Shown here piece by piece: positions 1 to 6,171 of a DNA stretch of 9,728 bases. Source of the stretch: Deltaproteobacteria bacterium (GTDB taxonomy: Bacteria; Desulfobacterota; DSM-4660; Desulfatiglandales; Desulfatiglandaceae); NCBI GenBank assembly GCA_019307165.1, contig JAFDKD010000109.1, positions 1 to 9,728 on the forward strand, in the 5' to 3' direction. The notes under the pieces are model-generated. The model had not been told where the DNA came from. It saw nothing but the letters and a program-made list of their open reading frames with translations, and searched no databases. The translations under genes and the position numbers were made by a program. Positions within the stretch are counted from its first letter, which is position 1, and each line of letters opens with the position of its first letter.

Positions 1-278
1 GGACTACGGAAAGGCCTTCTCCACCATTTCTTGTTGCAAGCACCCTGCTGGTGCCCGGATATGTGGATGAAAAGGAGGTTTCGGGCATTGCAGGATTTAT
101 TGCGGGGCTGGACCCTGATATCCCTTACCGCCTCCTCGCTTTCTACCCTCATTTCTATTTAAAAGATCTACCCACTACCTCACGGTCACATGCCTATCGA
201 TGCAAGGCGGCGGCCGAAAGGCAGGGACTCAGGCAGGTTCATATCGGCAATGTACATCTCCTGGGATTGGAGATGTAA
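1..278 (+). CDS. Radical SAM protein, C-terminal fragment (5' end outside window)
   Basis: The reading frame is open from position 3 at the left edge to a TAA at 276-278, giving about 91 residues. The GTG at 51 is therefore an internal valine and not a start. The segment STLLVPGYVDEKEV, then GLDPDIPYRLLAF, DLPTTSR and a terminal VHIGNVHLL, matches from memory the C-terminal end of radical SAM enzymes related to pyruvate formate-lyase-activating enzyme (PflA-like, including the AmmeMemoRadiSam-associated type). There the 'DPDIPY..L.F.P.F' and 'GN.H' stretches close the partial TIM barrel. The CxxxCxxC cluster motif would lie upstream of the window and cannot be checked, so the precise subfamily and substrate are unknown. 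It runs toward the repeat-rich gap and has no obvious functional link to the acyl-CoA genes. Confidence 0.75.
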   Translation, partial: TTERPSPPFLVASTLLVPGYVDEKEVSGIAGFIAGLDPDIPYRLLAFYPHFYLKDLPTTSRSHAYRCKAAAERQGLRQVHIGNVHLLGLEM

Positions 279-336
279 AGCGATAAAACCAAGCTCCACT
301 CCGCTTTGCGGGATCGCTCATATAAAACTTCGTAGG

Positions 337-406
337 GTTCAAGGTTCAGGGTTTCGTGTTGCGCGTTACGCGTTGCGTGTCGCGAGTTACAGGTTGCGGG
401 TTGCTC
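337..406. repeat. Degenerate 7-nt tandem repeat, ten units
   Basis: Read in 7-nt steps from 337, the sequence is gttcaag, gttcagg, gtttcgt, gttgcgc, gttacgc, gttgcgt, gtcgcga, gttacag, gttgcgg, gttgctc. Every unit begins GT, nine begin GTT, and the consensus is GTTNCGN. No coding frame explains it, because a 7-nt period shifts frame at every unit. Two further 7-nt units, TGACACC TGACACC, lie at 666-679 in the same gene-free gap. Confidence 0.7.
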
Positions 407-414
407 TGTACTCT

Positions 415-437
415 CCCCGCTTTGAAAAGGGGCGGGG
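415..437. repeat. Short GC-rich hairpin
   Basis: CCCCGC (415-420) and GCGGGG (432-437) form a 6-bp stem over an 11-nt AT-rich loop. There is no clean T tract directly after it on either strand, so a terminator role is uncertain. A second small hairpin follows near 477-493 (CCGCC, A-rich loop, GGCGG). Confidence 0.35.
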
Positions 438-513
438 GTGGGATTTATAACCTCTTGAAAATCCCCCTACATCTCCGCCAAAAAACGGCGGTATCACCGA
501 TCCAAGCCCCTTC

Positions 514-623
514 TTGTCGTCCCCGCATGAATTTGGCGGGGACCCAGCGAAACGGAGGTCTGGATTCCCCTTCGGCCGTGAGCTCAGGGCCGAACGGCCG
601 CAAAGGTCATGCGGGAATGACAG
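514..623. mobile_element. MITE-like 110-bp element with imperfect terminal inverted repeats
   Basis: The left end TTGTCGTCCCCGCATGA (514-530) and the inverted right end (607-623, reading CTGTCATTCCCGCATGA on the other strand) agree at 14 of 17 positions. The interior contains a second palindromic core built on CGGCCG (around 574-600). It encodes no transposase and no credible protein. 'GTCATTCCCGC' ends of this type are typical of small repeats scattered through intergenic DNA of many Desulfobacterota and other proteobacteria (from memory). It could be a non-autonomous transposon relic or a REP/BIME-type unit. Target-site duplications were not evident. Confidence 0.5.
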
Positions 624-684
624 ATTGATTTCCCGCCGTTCTTATGCTGGGACACCTTGTTTTACTGACACCTGACACCTGCTT

Positions 685-724
685 GTCGGAGCGTAGCGGA
701 GATCCCGCCGCAGTTGGGCGGGGC
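685..724 (+). repeat. 40-bp repeat, copy A (inverted partner at 1731-1770)
   Basis: This copy matches the reverse complement of 1731-1770 at 36 of 40 positions. Its core, agatcccgccg...gttgggcggggc, contains CCCGCC and GGCGGG, which can form a 6-bp hairpin. It lies just past the 3' end of the CoA-transferase beta gene, so on the minus strand it could act as a post-gene stem-loop. No T tract follows, so I call it a repeat rather than a terminator. Confidence 0.65.
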
Positions 725-773
725 CGCGGCGAAGCTGCCTTTTAGCGAAGCCGGGTCATACGGGCTCGAGTCT

Positions 774-1550
774 TTACTCTCTCAACAACCCATCAGGATC
801 CACGCGGCTCCTCAGGAGCGTCAACTCCTCTTCCGTCGGGGGTTCGGTTTGGGGGACCTTCTGTGGCAGTTCCGGTTTGAAGCCGGTGTTTTCCAGGACT
901 TGTTCCAATGTCACGCCCGGATGAAGGGAGCGCAGGCGCATCCGGTTGGTCTCCGGGGCGAAGTCGAAAACGCACAGCGGGGTGATGCAGTATTTAGGGC
1001 CTCCGCCGGGCAGGGCCAGCTTTTCCCTCAAGCCGGGCGTGCCGTCGCCGAACCCAAGGGCGCTGACGATGTCGCAACGTTCCACCATTACCCGGGGTGT
1101 GTGGTTTTCGGTGACGATGTAGTACCGTCGCGCCACGGCGGACAGGGTGGTCGTGCCGATGCTGCCGGGCCCTCTGAATTTGAATCCTCCGTCCTTGCCG
1201 GGGATACCGATCAGGTTCGTGTTGCCGTAAGCATCGATTTGAAGGCCCCCGATGAAAAAGACGTCCAGCGTATGAAACCCCATCAGGTCGAGGGGGAAGT
1301 TGACGGCGGACTCTGCCCACCGGATCGGCCGAAAGTCGCTGAAAAACTTCATGGTCGTGACCCGGCTGACTTCCGTCAGGTTGGTCATGAAGGACCCCAT
1401 GCTCACCTTCATGTTGGGCCCATGTTTGAAATGGGCCAACAGGGTCGCGGCGCGCGGGATGGGGAAGTTGGCCCCCACACCCGCTCTCTCGCCGTCTTTC
1501 AGTTCACGGGAAAGCCAACAGGCCATCAGTTCCTTGGTGGTGTAGTCCAT
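774..1550 (-). CDS. CoA-transferase-fold enzyme, beta subunit (GctB/IpdB-like)
   Basis: This 258-residue protein is the beta half of a class I CoA-transferase-fold heteromer, normal length for the family. The ATG at 1548-1550 is chosen because GGGAG lies 7 nt upstream and the product starts MDYTTKELMACWLSREL as in homologues; the frame extends further upstream without family-like sequence. Family signatures include GGLQIDAYGNTN near 100, CDIVSALGFGDG, the PLCVFDF...RMRLRSLHPGVT block and a C-terminal PPTEEELTLLRSRVDPDGLL. The usual catalytic glutamate (Glu54 in Acidaminococcus glutaconate CoA-transferase GctB, in a YESG-type context) should fall near residues 50-52, but the sequence there is KVSMGSFMTN with no Glu. 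From memory, Mycobacterium IpdB, part of a steroid ring-cleaving hydrolase, also lacks it. The product therefore pairs with the upstream alpha subunit but may be a CoA-ester hydrolase rather than a transferase. Confidence 0.88.
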   Translation of the reverse strand: MDYTTKELMACWLSRELKDGERAGVGANFPIPRAATLLAHFKHGPNMKVSMGSFMTNLTEVSRVTTMKFFSDFRPIRWAESAVNFPLDLMGFHTLDVFFIGGLQIDAYGNTNLIGIPGKDGGFKFRGPGSIGTTTLSAVARRYYIVTENHTPRVMVERCDIVSALGFGDGTPGLREKLALPGGGPKYCITPLCVFDFAPETNRMRLRSLHPGVTLEQVLENTGFKPELPQKVPQTEPPTEEELTLLRSRVDPDGLLRE

Positions 1551-1631
1551 AAATAAACTCCCTTTTAGTTTCCAGCTGGAAATGGCCTTTTTTCCAAATT
1601 TTCCGGCGATCGTTTGCCTTCTGGACCACCC

Positions 1632-1670
1632 GCCCCCGGCGCAGTACAGCCGGGGGCAGGGTTTGCCCCC
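1632..1670 (-). repeat. Overlapping, mutually exclusive hairpins between the alpha and beta genes
   Basis: GCCCCCGGC (1632-1640) pairs perfectly with GCCGGGGGC (1649-1657) over an 8-nt loop. GGGGGCA (1652-1658) also pairs perfectly with TGCCCCC (1664-1670) over a 5-nt loop. The middle arm is shared, so only one hairpin can form at a time in a minus-strand transcript running from alpha to beta. The layout resembles an attenuator, but there is no T tract, and it may simply be another intergenic repeat. Confidence 0.45.
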
Positions 1671-1730
1671 TGGGAGCATCGCCAGAGGGCAATTTCCTTA
1701 TCTATCCTTTTAATCTAGCGAGCATCGCGA

Positions 1731-1770
1731 GCCCCGCCCAACGACGGCGGGATCTACGCTACGCTACGAC
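1731..1770 (-). repeat. 40-bp repeat, copy B (inverted partner at 685-724)
   Basis: Copy B reads gtcgtagcgtagcg then tagatcccgccg on the minus strand and agrees with copy A at 36 of 40 positions. With copy A it brackets the beta-subunit gene in inverted orientation. It lies within the 254-nt gap between alpha and beta genes, where related operons usually have a few nucleotides or an overlap. Confidence 0.65.
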
Positions 1771-1804
1771 GGGCGGTTAAACAAATAATTCATATGGACA
1801 CGGG

Positions 1805-2692
1805 TTAGAATTCGCTTAAGGACAACAACCGCCGCAGTCCGACCTGTTCCAGGTACGCCATATGGTCGGGGGCGTCGTCCAGATACCGTCGCTTGAATTC
1901 GATCCAGGCCGAGCCATCGCCCTGGGTGGCCATATAGGCGGCGGCCGCGTAATCCTGAAGGTGCCGGTCGTCCTCCGGATAAAATCCATGGCAGGAATAG
2001 GGGTGGGCCCCGTAAGGCGCTCGAACAACGGCATTTGCGGTGTATGCGGTCTTGAACGGGTCTTTCCTGATGAATTCGGGCGGCACGATTTTTTCAACGG
2101 TGGTGACAGTGAATTCGGCCGCTTTGCTGATGAGTTCATCGAAATAGACGTTGCCCACATATTGCACGTTGCCATATTCGTCGGCGTACGCAGCATGGGT
2201 CAGGGCCACGTCTATGGGCATGGAGGGTACGGCCAGCAGCGGTTCGTTTCGGATTGGGTCGCGAAATTCGACCAGTTCCGGATTCAGGCGGGGCAGGTCG
2301 GTCCCCAATCCCCCACGCACAGGGAAAAAGGGAATGCCCTGGGCGGTGGCGTGCAGCATGGCCGCGACAATGATCTCGTCGGACTCCCATATGTCCACGG
2401 ATCCCGCTTCCGCGGCCTGCTTGCAGAAGGGGCCCAAAGGGGCGGCGGCTTCCGCACCCACGTAGGCCGTGACCAGTCGGCGCACGCACCCGGCGCCAAC
2501 CAGCAGGTCCACGTCCAGCGCCGAGGAAATGCTGCCGATCACGGTCAGGTCCTTTACATTTCGCCGAACCAGGCCGCGGATGACGGCCATGGGATGCTGG
2601 GCCGTGATGAACCCGCCAAGGGCAATGGTCATACCGTCTTTGATATGATCCAGTGCTTTTTCTTCATTGACAATAAGCGTTTTTCGCGGCAT
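1805..2692 (-). CDS. CoA-transferase-fold enzyme, alpha subunit (GctA/IpdA-like)
   Basis: This 295-residue protein is the alpha partner of the beta subunit encoded downstream on the same strand. The ATG at 2690-2692 (MPRKTLIVNEEKALDHI) is chosen because GAGAGG lies just upstream; the longer upstream extension is arginine/proline-rich and unlike the family. Signatures are GMTIALGGF near 20-28 (CoA-transferase alpha glycine motif), IPFFPVRGGLGTDLP near 120-134, DVALTHAAYADEYGNVQY, and a C-terminal region with HGFYPEDDRHLQDY and W..F..RYL. The WESDE stretch near 102-106 puts two acidic residues where, as I recall, IpdA of the steroid-ring hydrolase carries its catalytic glutamate (Glu105). With no Glu in the beta subunit at the canonical site, this supports a hydrolase-like chemistry, although acidic residues here also occur in true GctA proteins. 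It is cytosolic, with no signal peptide. It starts the minus-strand unit and is divergent from the crotonase at 3267. Confidence 0.88.
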   Translation of the reverse strand: MPRKTLIVNEEKALDHIKDGMTIALGGFITAQHPMAVIRGLVRRNVKDLTVIGSISSALDVDLLVGAGCVRRLVTAYVGAEAAAPLGPFCKQAAEAGSVDIWESDEIIVAAMLHATAQGIPFFPVRGGLGTDLPRLNPELVEFRDPIRNEPLLAVPSMPIDVALTHAAYADEYGNVQYVGNVYFDELISKAAEFTVTTVEKIVPPEFIRKDPFKTAYTANAVVRAPYGAHPYSCHGFYPEDDRHLQDYAAAAYMATQGDGSAWIEFKRRYLDDAPDHMAYLEQVGLRRLLSLSEF

Positions 2693-2953
2693 GTGTCCTC
2701 TCTCATTCTTGTCAATCTGCAAAACTATCCTCCTGGGCCGGATTCCCTGCCTCGGTTGTGGCGACGCTGCCGAGTGTGGATAGGAGCGAGGCGTCAGCAG
2801 CAAAAAAGGTTTCCCCGACGCCTATTCAACCGTCAGAACCTGGAAATTGCCAAATCCCTTCCGGTGTCTGCATCAAAGTCTGACTTGGCGCTCACAGAAA
2901 CCAATGTATCCTTTTTCTTTCGTCTTGTCGAACAACTGGATTTTTTAGCAGCT

Positions 2954-2967
2954 CGGTCATACGACCG
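2954..2967. promoter_or_regulatory. Possible operator, CGGTC-N4-GACCG
   Basis: CGGTCatacGACCG is a perfect 5-bp inverted repeat with a 4-nt spacer, placed between divergent catabolic genes. The flanking GTCA...TGAC (2957-2972) adds further symmetry. TetR-type regulators of acyl-CoA catabolism often bind GACCG/CGGTC-containing palindromes in such positions (family knowledge). No regulator gene is in the window. Confidence 0.3.
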
Positions 2968-3030
2968 TGACTTTTACCCTCAGGGTATGGCTCGCCGGCT
3001 CGTGGCCATCTTGTAAATCAAGGCTAGTGT

Positions 3031-3059
3031 TTGTAGTCTGTCGTCAAATCAGATATAAT
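3031..3059 (+). promoter_or_regulatory. Possible sigma-70-type promoter for the rightward genes
   Basis: A perfect -10 hexamer TATAAT (3054-3059) follows a weak -35-like TTGTAG (3031-3036, matching TTGACA only at TTG) with a 17-nt spacer. It would start transcription about 200 nt before the GTG of the crotonase, leaving a long leader. The -35 is poor, so activator dependence or a chance match are both possible. Confidence 0.35.
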
Positions 3060-3266
3060 CCGGAGAGCGATTATGGCAAGGAGTCAAAATTTTAGTCTAC
3101 CCCAAGATTGCATGAAAGGTAAAGTGGGGTGATTATGATCATATCGTCCATTTCACAGCCTATTCAACATGCAAAATGTGCGGCCAGAGGGCTTGAAACA
3201 CTGAAATCGCGGTCCTTGCCGCATAATTTCGGTCAGCGTTGCTGGCTTCCGGGAAAAGGATAAATT

Positions 3267-4073
3267 GTGAAGAACATGCTTCGGCTGCATACCGATAAAA
3301 TTATCGCTGAAATAGAAGGACAAATCGGTTGGATTACCTTCAACAATCCCACCAAAAGAAACGCGCTTTCCCTGGAAATATGGGAGGCTCTTGGATCGGT
3401 TCTGGCCGAGTATCAGGGTCATGCCGACGTGCGCGTCGTGGTGATGAAAGGCGCTGGTGATAAAGCGTTTGTGTCAGGCGCGGATATATCCGAATTTGAA
3501 AAACAACGCCAAAATGCGGCCGCCGCGGAACATTACGCCAATGTGTCGGGTCATGCCAACAAAATGTTATACGAGCTAGATAAACCGCTTGTGGCCATGA
3601 TCCACGGTTTTTGTGTCGGTGGCGGGCTGGGAGTGGCGCTCGGTGCCGACGTGCGCTTTGCCACGCCGGATTCAAAGTTCGGTATTCCCGCGGCCAAGCT
3701 GGGCTTGGGGTACAGTTTCGAGGGCATGAAGATGCTGGCCGATCTGGTGGGCCCGTCGAATGCCAAGGATATCCTTTTTTCAGGTCGTCTTTTGGACGCG
3801 AGTGAGGCGCTTTCTATCGGGCTCGTCAATCAGATAGTTCCGGCCGAGGAACTGGAGACGGCCGTGCGCGAATATGCGACCGTGGTAGCCGGCAATGCCC
3901 CGCTCACGGTGAAATCGTTCAAGGCTGGTATTCGTGAGGCTTTAAAGGATCCGGATCGCCGAGATCTCGTCAAATTGAACGAAATGATCAGGCATTGTTT
4001 TAACAGCCAGGACTATGCAGAAGGCCGCAAAGCGTTTATGGAAAAAAGAAGACCCGTTTTTACCGGTAAATAG
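3267..4073 (+). CDS. Crotonase-superfamily protein lacking both canonical catalytic glutamates
   Basis: This 268-residue member of the enoyl-CoA hydratase/isomerase superfamily starts at GTG 3267, with AAGGA 6 nt upstream; an in-frame ATG lies three codons later. The oxyanion-hole segments are visible: AFVSGADI (67-74) and HGFCVGGGLG (113-122). In rat mitochondrial enoyl-CoA hydratase the catalytic Glu144 sits in GGGCE and Glu164 in FGQPE. The aligned residues here are Gly122 (GGGLG) and Ala142 (FGIPA), so a standard two-glutamate hydration is not expected. The FGIPAAKLGLGYSFEG pattern is one I recognise from a widespread subgroup annotated as enoyl-CoA hydratase without proven function. Isomerase, hydrolase or C-C lyase chemistry are alternatives. 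It opens the rightward gene set, 172 nt before the AOR gene, and is divergent from the GctAB/IpdAB-like pair. Confidence 0.9.
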   Translation: MKNMLRLHTDKIIAEIEGQIGWITFNNPTKRNALSLEIWEALGSVLAEYQGHADVRVVVMKGAGDKAFVSGADISEFEKQRQNAAAAEHYANVSGHANKMLYELDKPLVAMIHGFCVGGGLGVALGADVRFATPDSKFGIPAAKLGLGYSFEGMKMLADLVGPSNAKDILFSGRLLDASEALSIGLVNQIVPAEELETAVREYATVVAGNAPLTVKSFKAGIREALKDPDRRDLVKLNEMIRHCFNSQDYAEGRKAFMEKRRPVFTGK

Positions 4074-4092
4074 ATACGTGGGAATTATATAT

Positions 4093-4130
4093 TGGTGGTG
4101 ACAAAAAGCATTTGATGAACTGGTGGTGAC
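4093..4130 (+). repeat. Direct repeat TGGTGGTGAC, two copies 28 bp apart
   Basis: The identical 10-mer TGGTGGTGAC occurs at 4093-4102 and 4121-4130 in the 172-nt gap before the AOR gene. The 28-bp period is close to but not exactly three helical turns. It may be a tandem regulator site or the trace of a small duplication. Confidence 0.4.
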
Positions 4131-4205
4131 GCGCTCACGCTCCAGGCTCTGTCGCGCTACCCGCGCTTCCGTGCTCCTGCCTTGAATTTTCTTGACGCGC
4201 GGCGA

Positions 4206-4229
4206 CCCACCAGATGGGTTAACCTTTTT
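4206..4229 (+). promoter_or_regulatory. Small hairpin followed by a T run ahead of the AOR gene
   Basis: ACCCA-CCAGA-TGGGT forms a 5-bp stem. It overlaps the palindrome GGTTAACC (4217-4224) and leads into TTTTT. It could be a weak terminator for the upstream crotonase or a leader element for the AOR gene. The stem is short, so this is tentative. Confidence 0.25.
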
Positions 4230-4245
4230 ATTCGTGGAGTCAGTC

Positions 4246-6114
4246 ATGCAGATTAAGGGTCATTATCGTGGTTATGCTGGTGGTTTTTTGCGGGTAAATC
4301 TTGCAACCAGGCGGACTACTACAGACACTAAATATTTTCAATATGAAATTCTGCGTCAATTCTTAGGGGGTAAAGGCCTTGGGTCATACGTCCTTTACAA
4401 TGAGGTGAAACCTGGCGCAGATCCTTTGGGGCCGGACAATAAATTCATTTTGCTTACGGGTCCCCTGACGGGGACTGGGGTCATGACTGCAAGTCGACTT
4501 ACGATAGTGTCGAAGGGTCCGGCCACCGGCTATTGGCTGGATACGGGTGCCGGCGGTTTTTTCGGCACGGAGTTAAAAAAGTCGGGGTATGATGGGGTTA
4601 TACTGGAAGAAGCGGCGGACAAACCCGTATATCTTCACATCAGTGAAGATAAGGTGCAAATCCTTGACGCCGATCGTATGTGGGGTCTGACTGTTGATGA
4701 AACCTATAAAATGCTGCATGGAATTCACGGGGAAAAGATTCAGATTGCCGCTATCGGACCTGCCGGTGAGAGAAGATCCAAGATTTCCAGCGTGATCATT
4801 GACGGCCGGGCTGCGGGAAGAGGCGGCATGGGATCGGTGCTGGGGAGCAAGAATGTCAAGGCTATCGTCGTTGAGAAGGGTTCCGGCAAGATTCAAATGT
4901 ATAATCCGGAGGCCATGAAAACCGTAAACAAGGGGATTCAAGAGCTTCTCGCTCCTTTGCGGAAGAGGATGGGGATATATTGGAGTTCCGGTTCAATCGC
5001 CCAGATAAACGATGCCCACGCATGGGGAGTAAAGAACTTCTCGGGAGAAAAGCTGGAAGGGTGCGAAAAGATATATCCGGACGCGATCAGGGAAAAGATC
5101 TGGAACAAACATCGCGCCTGTTTTGCCTGTCCTATTGCCTGCACCCAGGTAGGGATGATCAATGAAGGGAAATGGCGTGGTACGGAAACCGAGGGATTGG
5201 AATACCAATCGGTGTGGGCCTTTGGTCCCCAGTGCGGAGTGAACGACATCCATGCCATCGCTTACGCCGATCATCTATGCGATGCGTATGGTATGGATAC
5301 GATATCGACAGGCGCCACGATCGGCTTTCTGATGGAATGTTTCGAGAAAGGTTTGTTGACCCTCACTGACACAGATGGGATAGAGTTGCGCTTTGGTTCC
5401 GGTGAAGCCGTGGTGGCGGCGGTGGAAAAAGGCGGAAAAGGGGAAGGATATTTGGGCGAGTTGGTCGCGAACGGTGTGCGCGAAGCCTCGGAGAAGATTG
5501 GTCGGGGATCGGAGAAATTCGCTGTGCACGTCAAAGGATTGGAAGTGTCGTCATACGATCCTCGGCGGGCTTACGGCATGGCGTTGGCTTATGCCCGTGC
5601 CGACCGAGGGGCCTGTCACGTCAGACCGGGAACCCATGGCATGGAGGTTCTAGGTCGGCCTAAATCTATTGATCCTTTTACGACCGAGGGCAAAGCCGAG
5701 ATGGTCAAGAGAGGCACGGAGATGGGTAATATCCTATGGGATGCCTCCGGGCTCTGTAAATTTGCTGCTTGGGCCATATCTCCTAAAAATGGGTTGGCCT
5801 TGGTAAACGCCGTAACGGGTTTTGAAATTAATGGGATGGAAGAGTTTTCCCTGATGGGTCAACGCGTGAATAACATAATCCGGTTGTTCAATATTCGAGA
5901 GGGGATGACTGCCGATGAAGAGACCCTGCCTGATCGGATATTGAAGGAAGCTCACAAGGAAGGACCGGCGGCCGGGCTTGTTTTGGAGAGTAGTTTTATC
6001 GAGATGAAAAGGAGATATTACGAGGTTTGCGGGTGGGATGAAAAAGGTGTCCCGACCGAAGCCAAGTTACGTGAACTCGGATTGCATAATCTCAACCAAG
6101 GAAAAGGGTTGTAG
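4246..6114 (+). CDS. Aldehyde:ferredoxin oxidoreductase-family (tungsten/molybdopterin) enzyme
   Basis: This 622-residue cytosolic protein has the usual length for the AOR family, which oxidises aldehydes to acids (or the reverse) using a tungsten or molybdenum bis-pterin centre, one 4Fe-4S cluster and ferredoxin. The ATG at 4246 has GGAG 6 nt upstream and begins MQIKGHYRGYAGGFLRVNL, as family members do. The N-terminal domain shows LGGKGLGSYVLYNEV, ILLTGPLTGTG and GGFFGTELKKSGYD. The cluster ligands are Cys292, Cys295, Cys299 (CFACPIAC, as in Pyrococcus AOR Cys288/291/295) and Cys504 (SGLCKF). The TETEGLEYQS segment near 313-322 supplies the acidic active-site residues, with GACHVRPGTHG near 455-465. 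It is less like BamB of benzoyl-CoA reductase at its N-terminus. A 57-nt gap to the synthetase gene suggests one operon, so the aldehyde or acid is likely linked to the synthetase substrate. The substrate itself cannot be deduced. Confidence 0.93.
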   Translation: MQIKGHYRGYAGGFLRVNLATRRTTTDTKYFQYEILRQFLGGKGLGSYVLYNEVKPGADPLGPDNKFILLTGPLTGTGVMTASRLTIVSKGPATGYWLDTGAGGFFGTELKKSGYDGVILEEAADKPVYLHISEDKVQILDADRMWGLTVDETYKMLHGIHGEKIQIAAIGPAGERRSKISSVIIDGRAAGRGGMGSVLGSKNVKAIVVEKGSGKIQMYNPEAMKTVNKGIQELLAPLRKRMGIYWSSGSIAQINDAHAWGVKNFSGEKLEGCEKIYPDAIREKIWNKHRACFACPIACTQVGMINEGKWRGTETEGLEYQSVWAFGPQCGVNDIHAIAYADHLCDAYGMDTISTGATIGFLMECFEKGLLTLTDTDGIELRFGSGEAVVAAVEKGGKGEGYLGELVANGVREASEKIGRGSEKFAVHVKGLEVSSYDPRRAYGMALAYARADRGACHVRPGTHGMEVLGRPKSIDPFTTEGKAEMVKRGTEMGNILWDASGLCKFAAWAISPKNGLALVNAVTGFEINGMEEFSLMGQRVNNIIRLFNIREGMTADEETLPDRILKEAHKEGPAAGLVLESSFIEMKRRYYEVCGWDEKGVPTEAKLRELGLHNLNQGKGL

Positions 6115-6171
6115 ATGATTCGCGGAAGTTATTTTCTTGAAGCAGCAGTACAAGTTGGGAGGTGAAATGAT

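Larger units (their letters stand above)
2693..3266. other. 574-nt divergent intergenic region
   Basis: This separates the leftward CoA-transferase pair from the rightward crotonase/AOR genes and probably holds promoters for both. It contains a -10-like TATAAT (3054-3059), a CGGTC-N4-GACCG inverted repeat (2954-2967), a TTGT-N3-ACAA repeat (2925-2935) and a 10-bp palindrome TATGATCATA (3134-3143). No protein homologous to known families was recognised here, and the long plus-strand frame running in from 1862 is antisense to the alpha gene. The only short ORF with a plausible start is 3135-3263 (42 aa), discussed as a finding. Confidence 0.5.

Noticed and set aside
51..278. A complete 75-residue gene starting at GTG 51
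   Set aside because: The frame stays open to the left edge and the upstream residues continue the radical SAM C-terminal match, so this is the end of a longer gene.
337..406. CRISPR array
   Set aside because: The units are 7 nt, degenerate and without spacers, and no cas genes are in the window.
714..1556. Plus-strand open frame of 280 codons
   Set aside because: It is antisense to the beta-subunit gene and has no family resemblance; it is a by-product of high GC.
2700..2720. TTGACA on the minus strand as a -35 box for the alpha gene
   Set aside because: It lies only about 20 nt from the ATG, so a -10 at normal spacing would fall inside the coding region.
1862..3016. Long plus-strand open frame of 384 codons
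   Set aside because: It lies antisense to the alpha-subunit gene, whose product matches its family along its whole length. GC-rich third positions leave the opposite strand free of stops, and the translation shows no recognisable domain.
4246..6114. BamB, the tungsten subunit of class II benzoyl-CoA reductase
   Set aside because: It is the same superfamily, but the N-terminal sequence resembles general AORs more than BamB, and no BamC-I electron-transfer genes are present.
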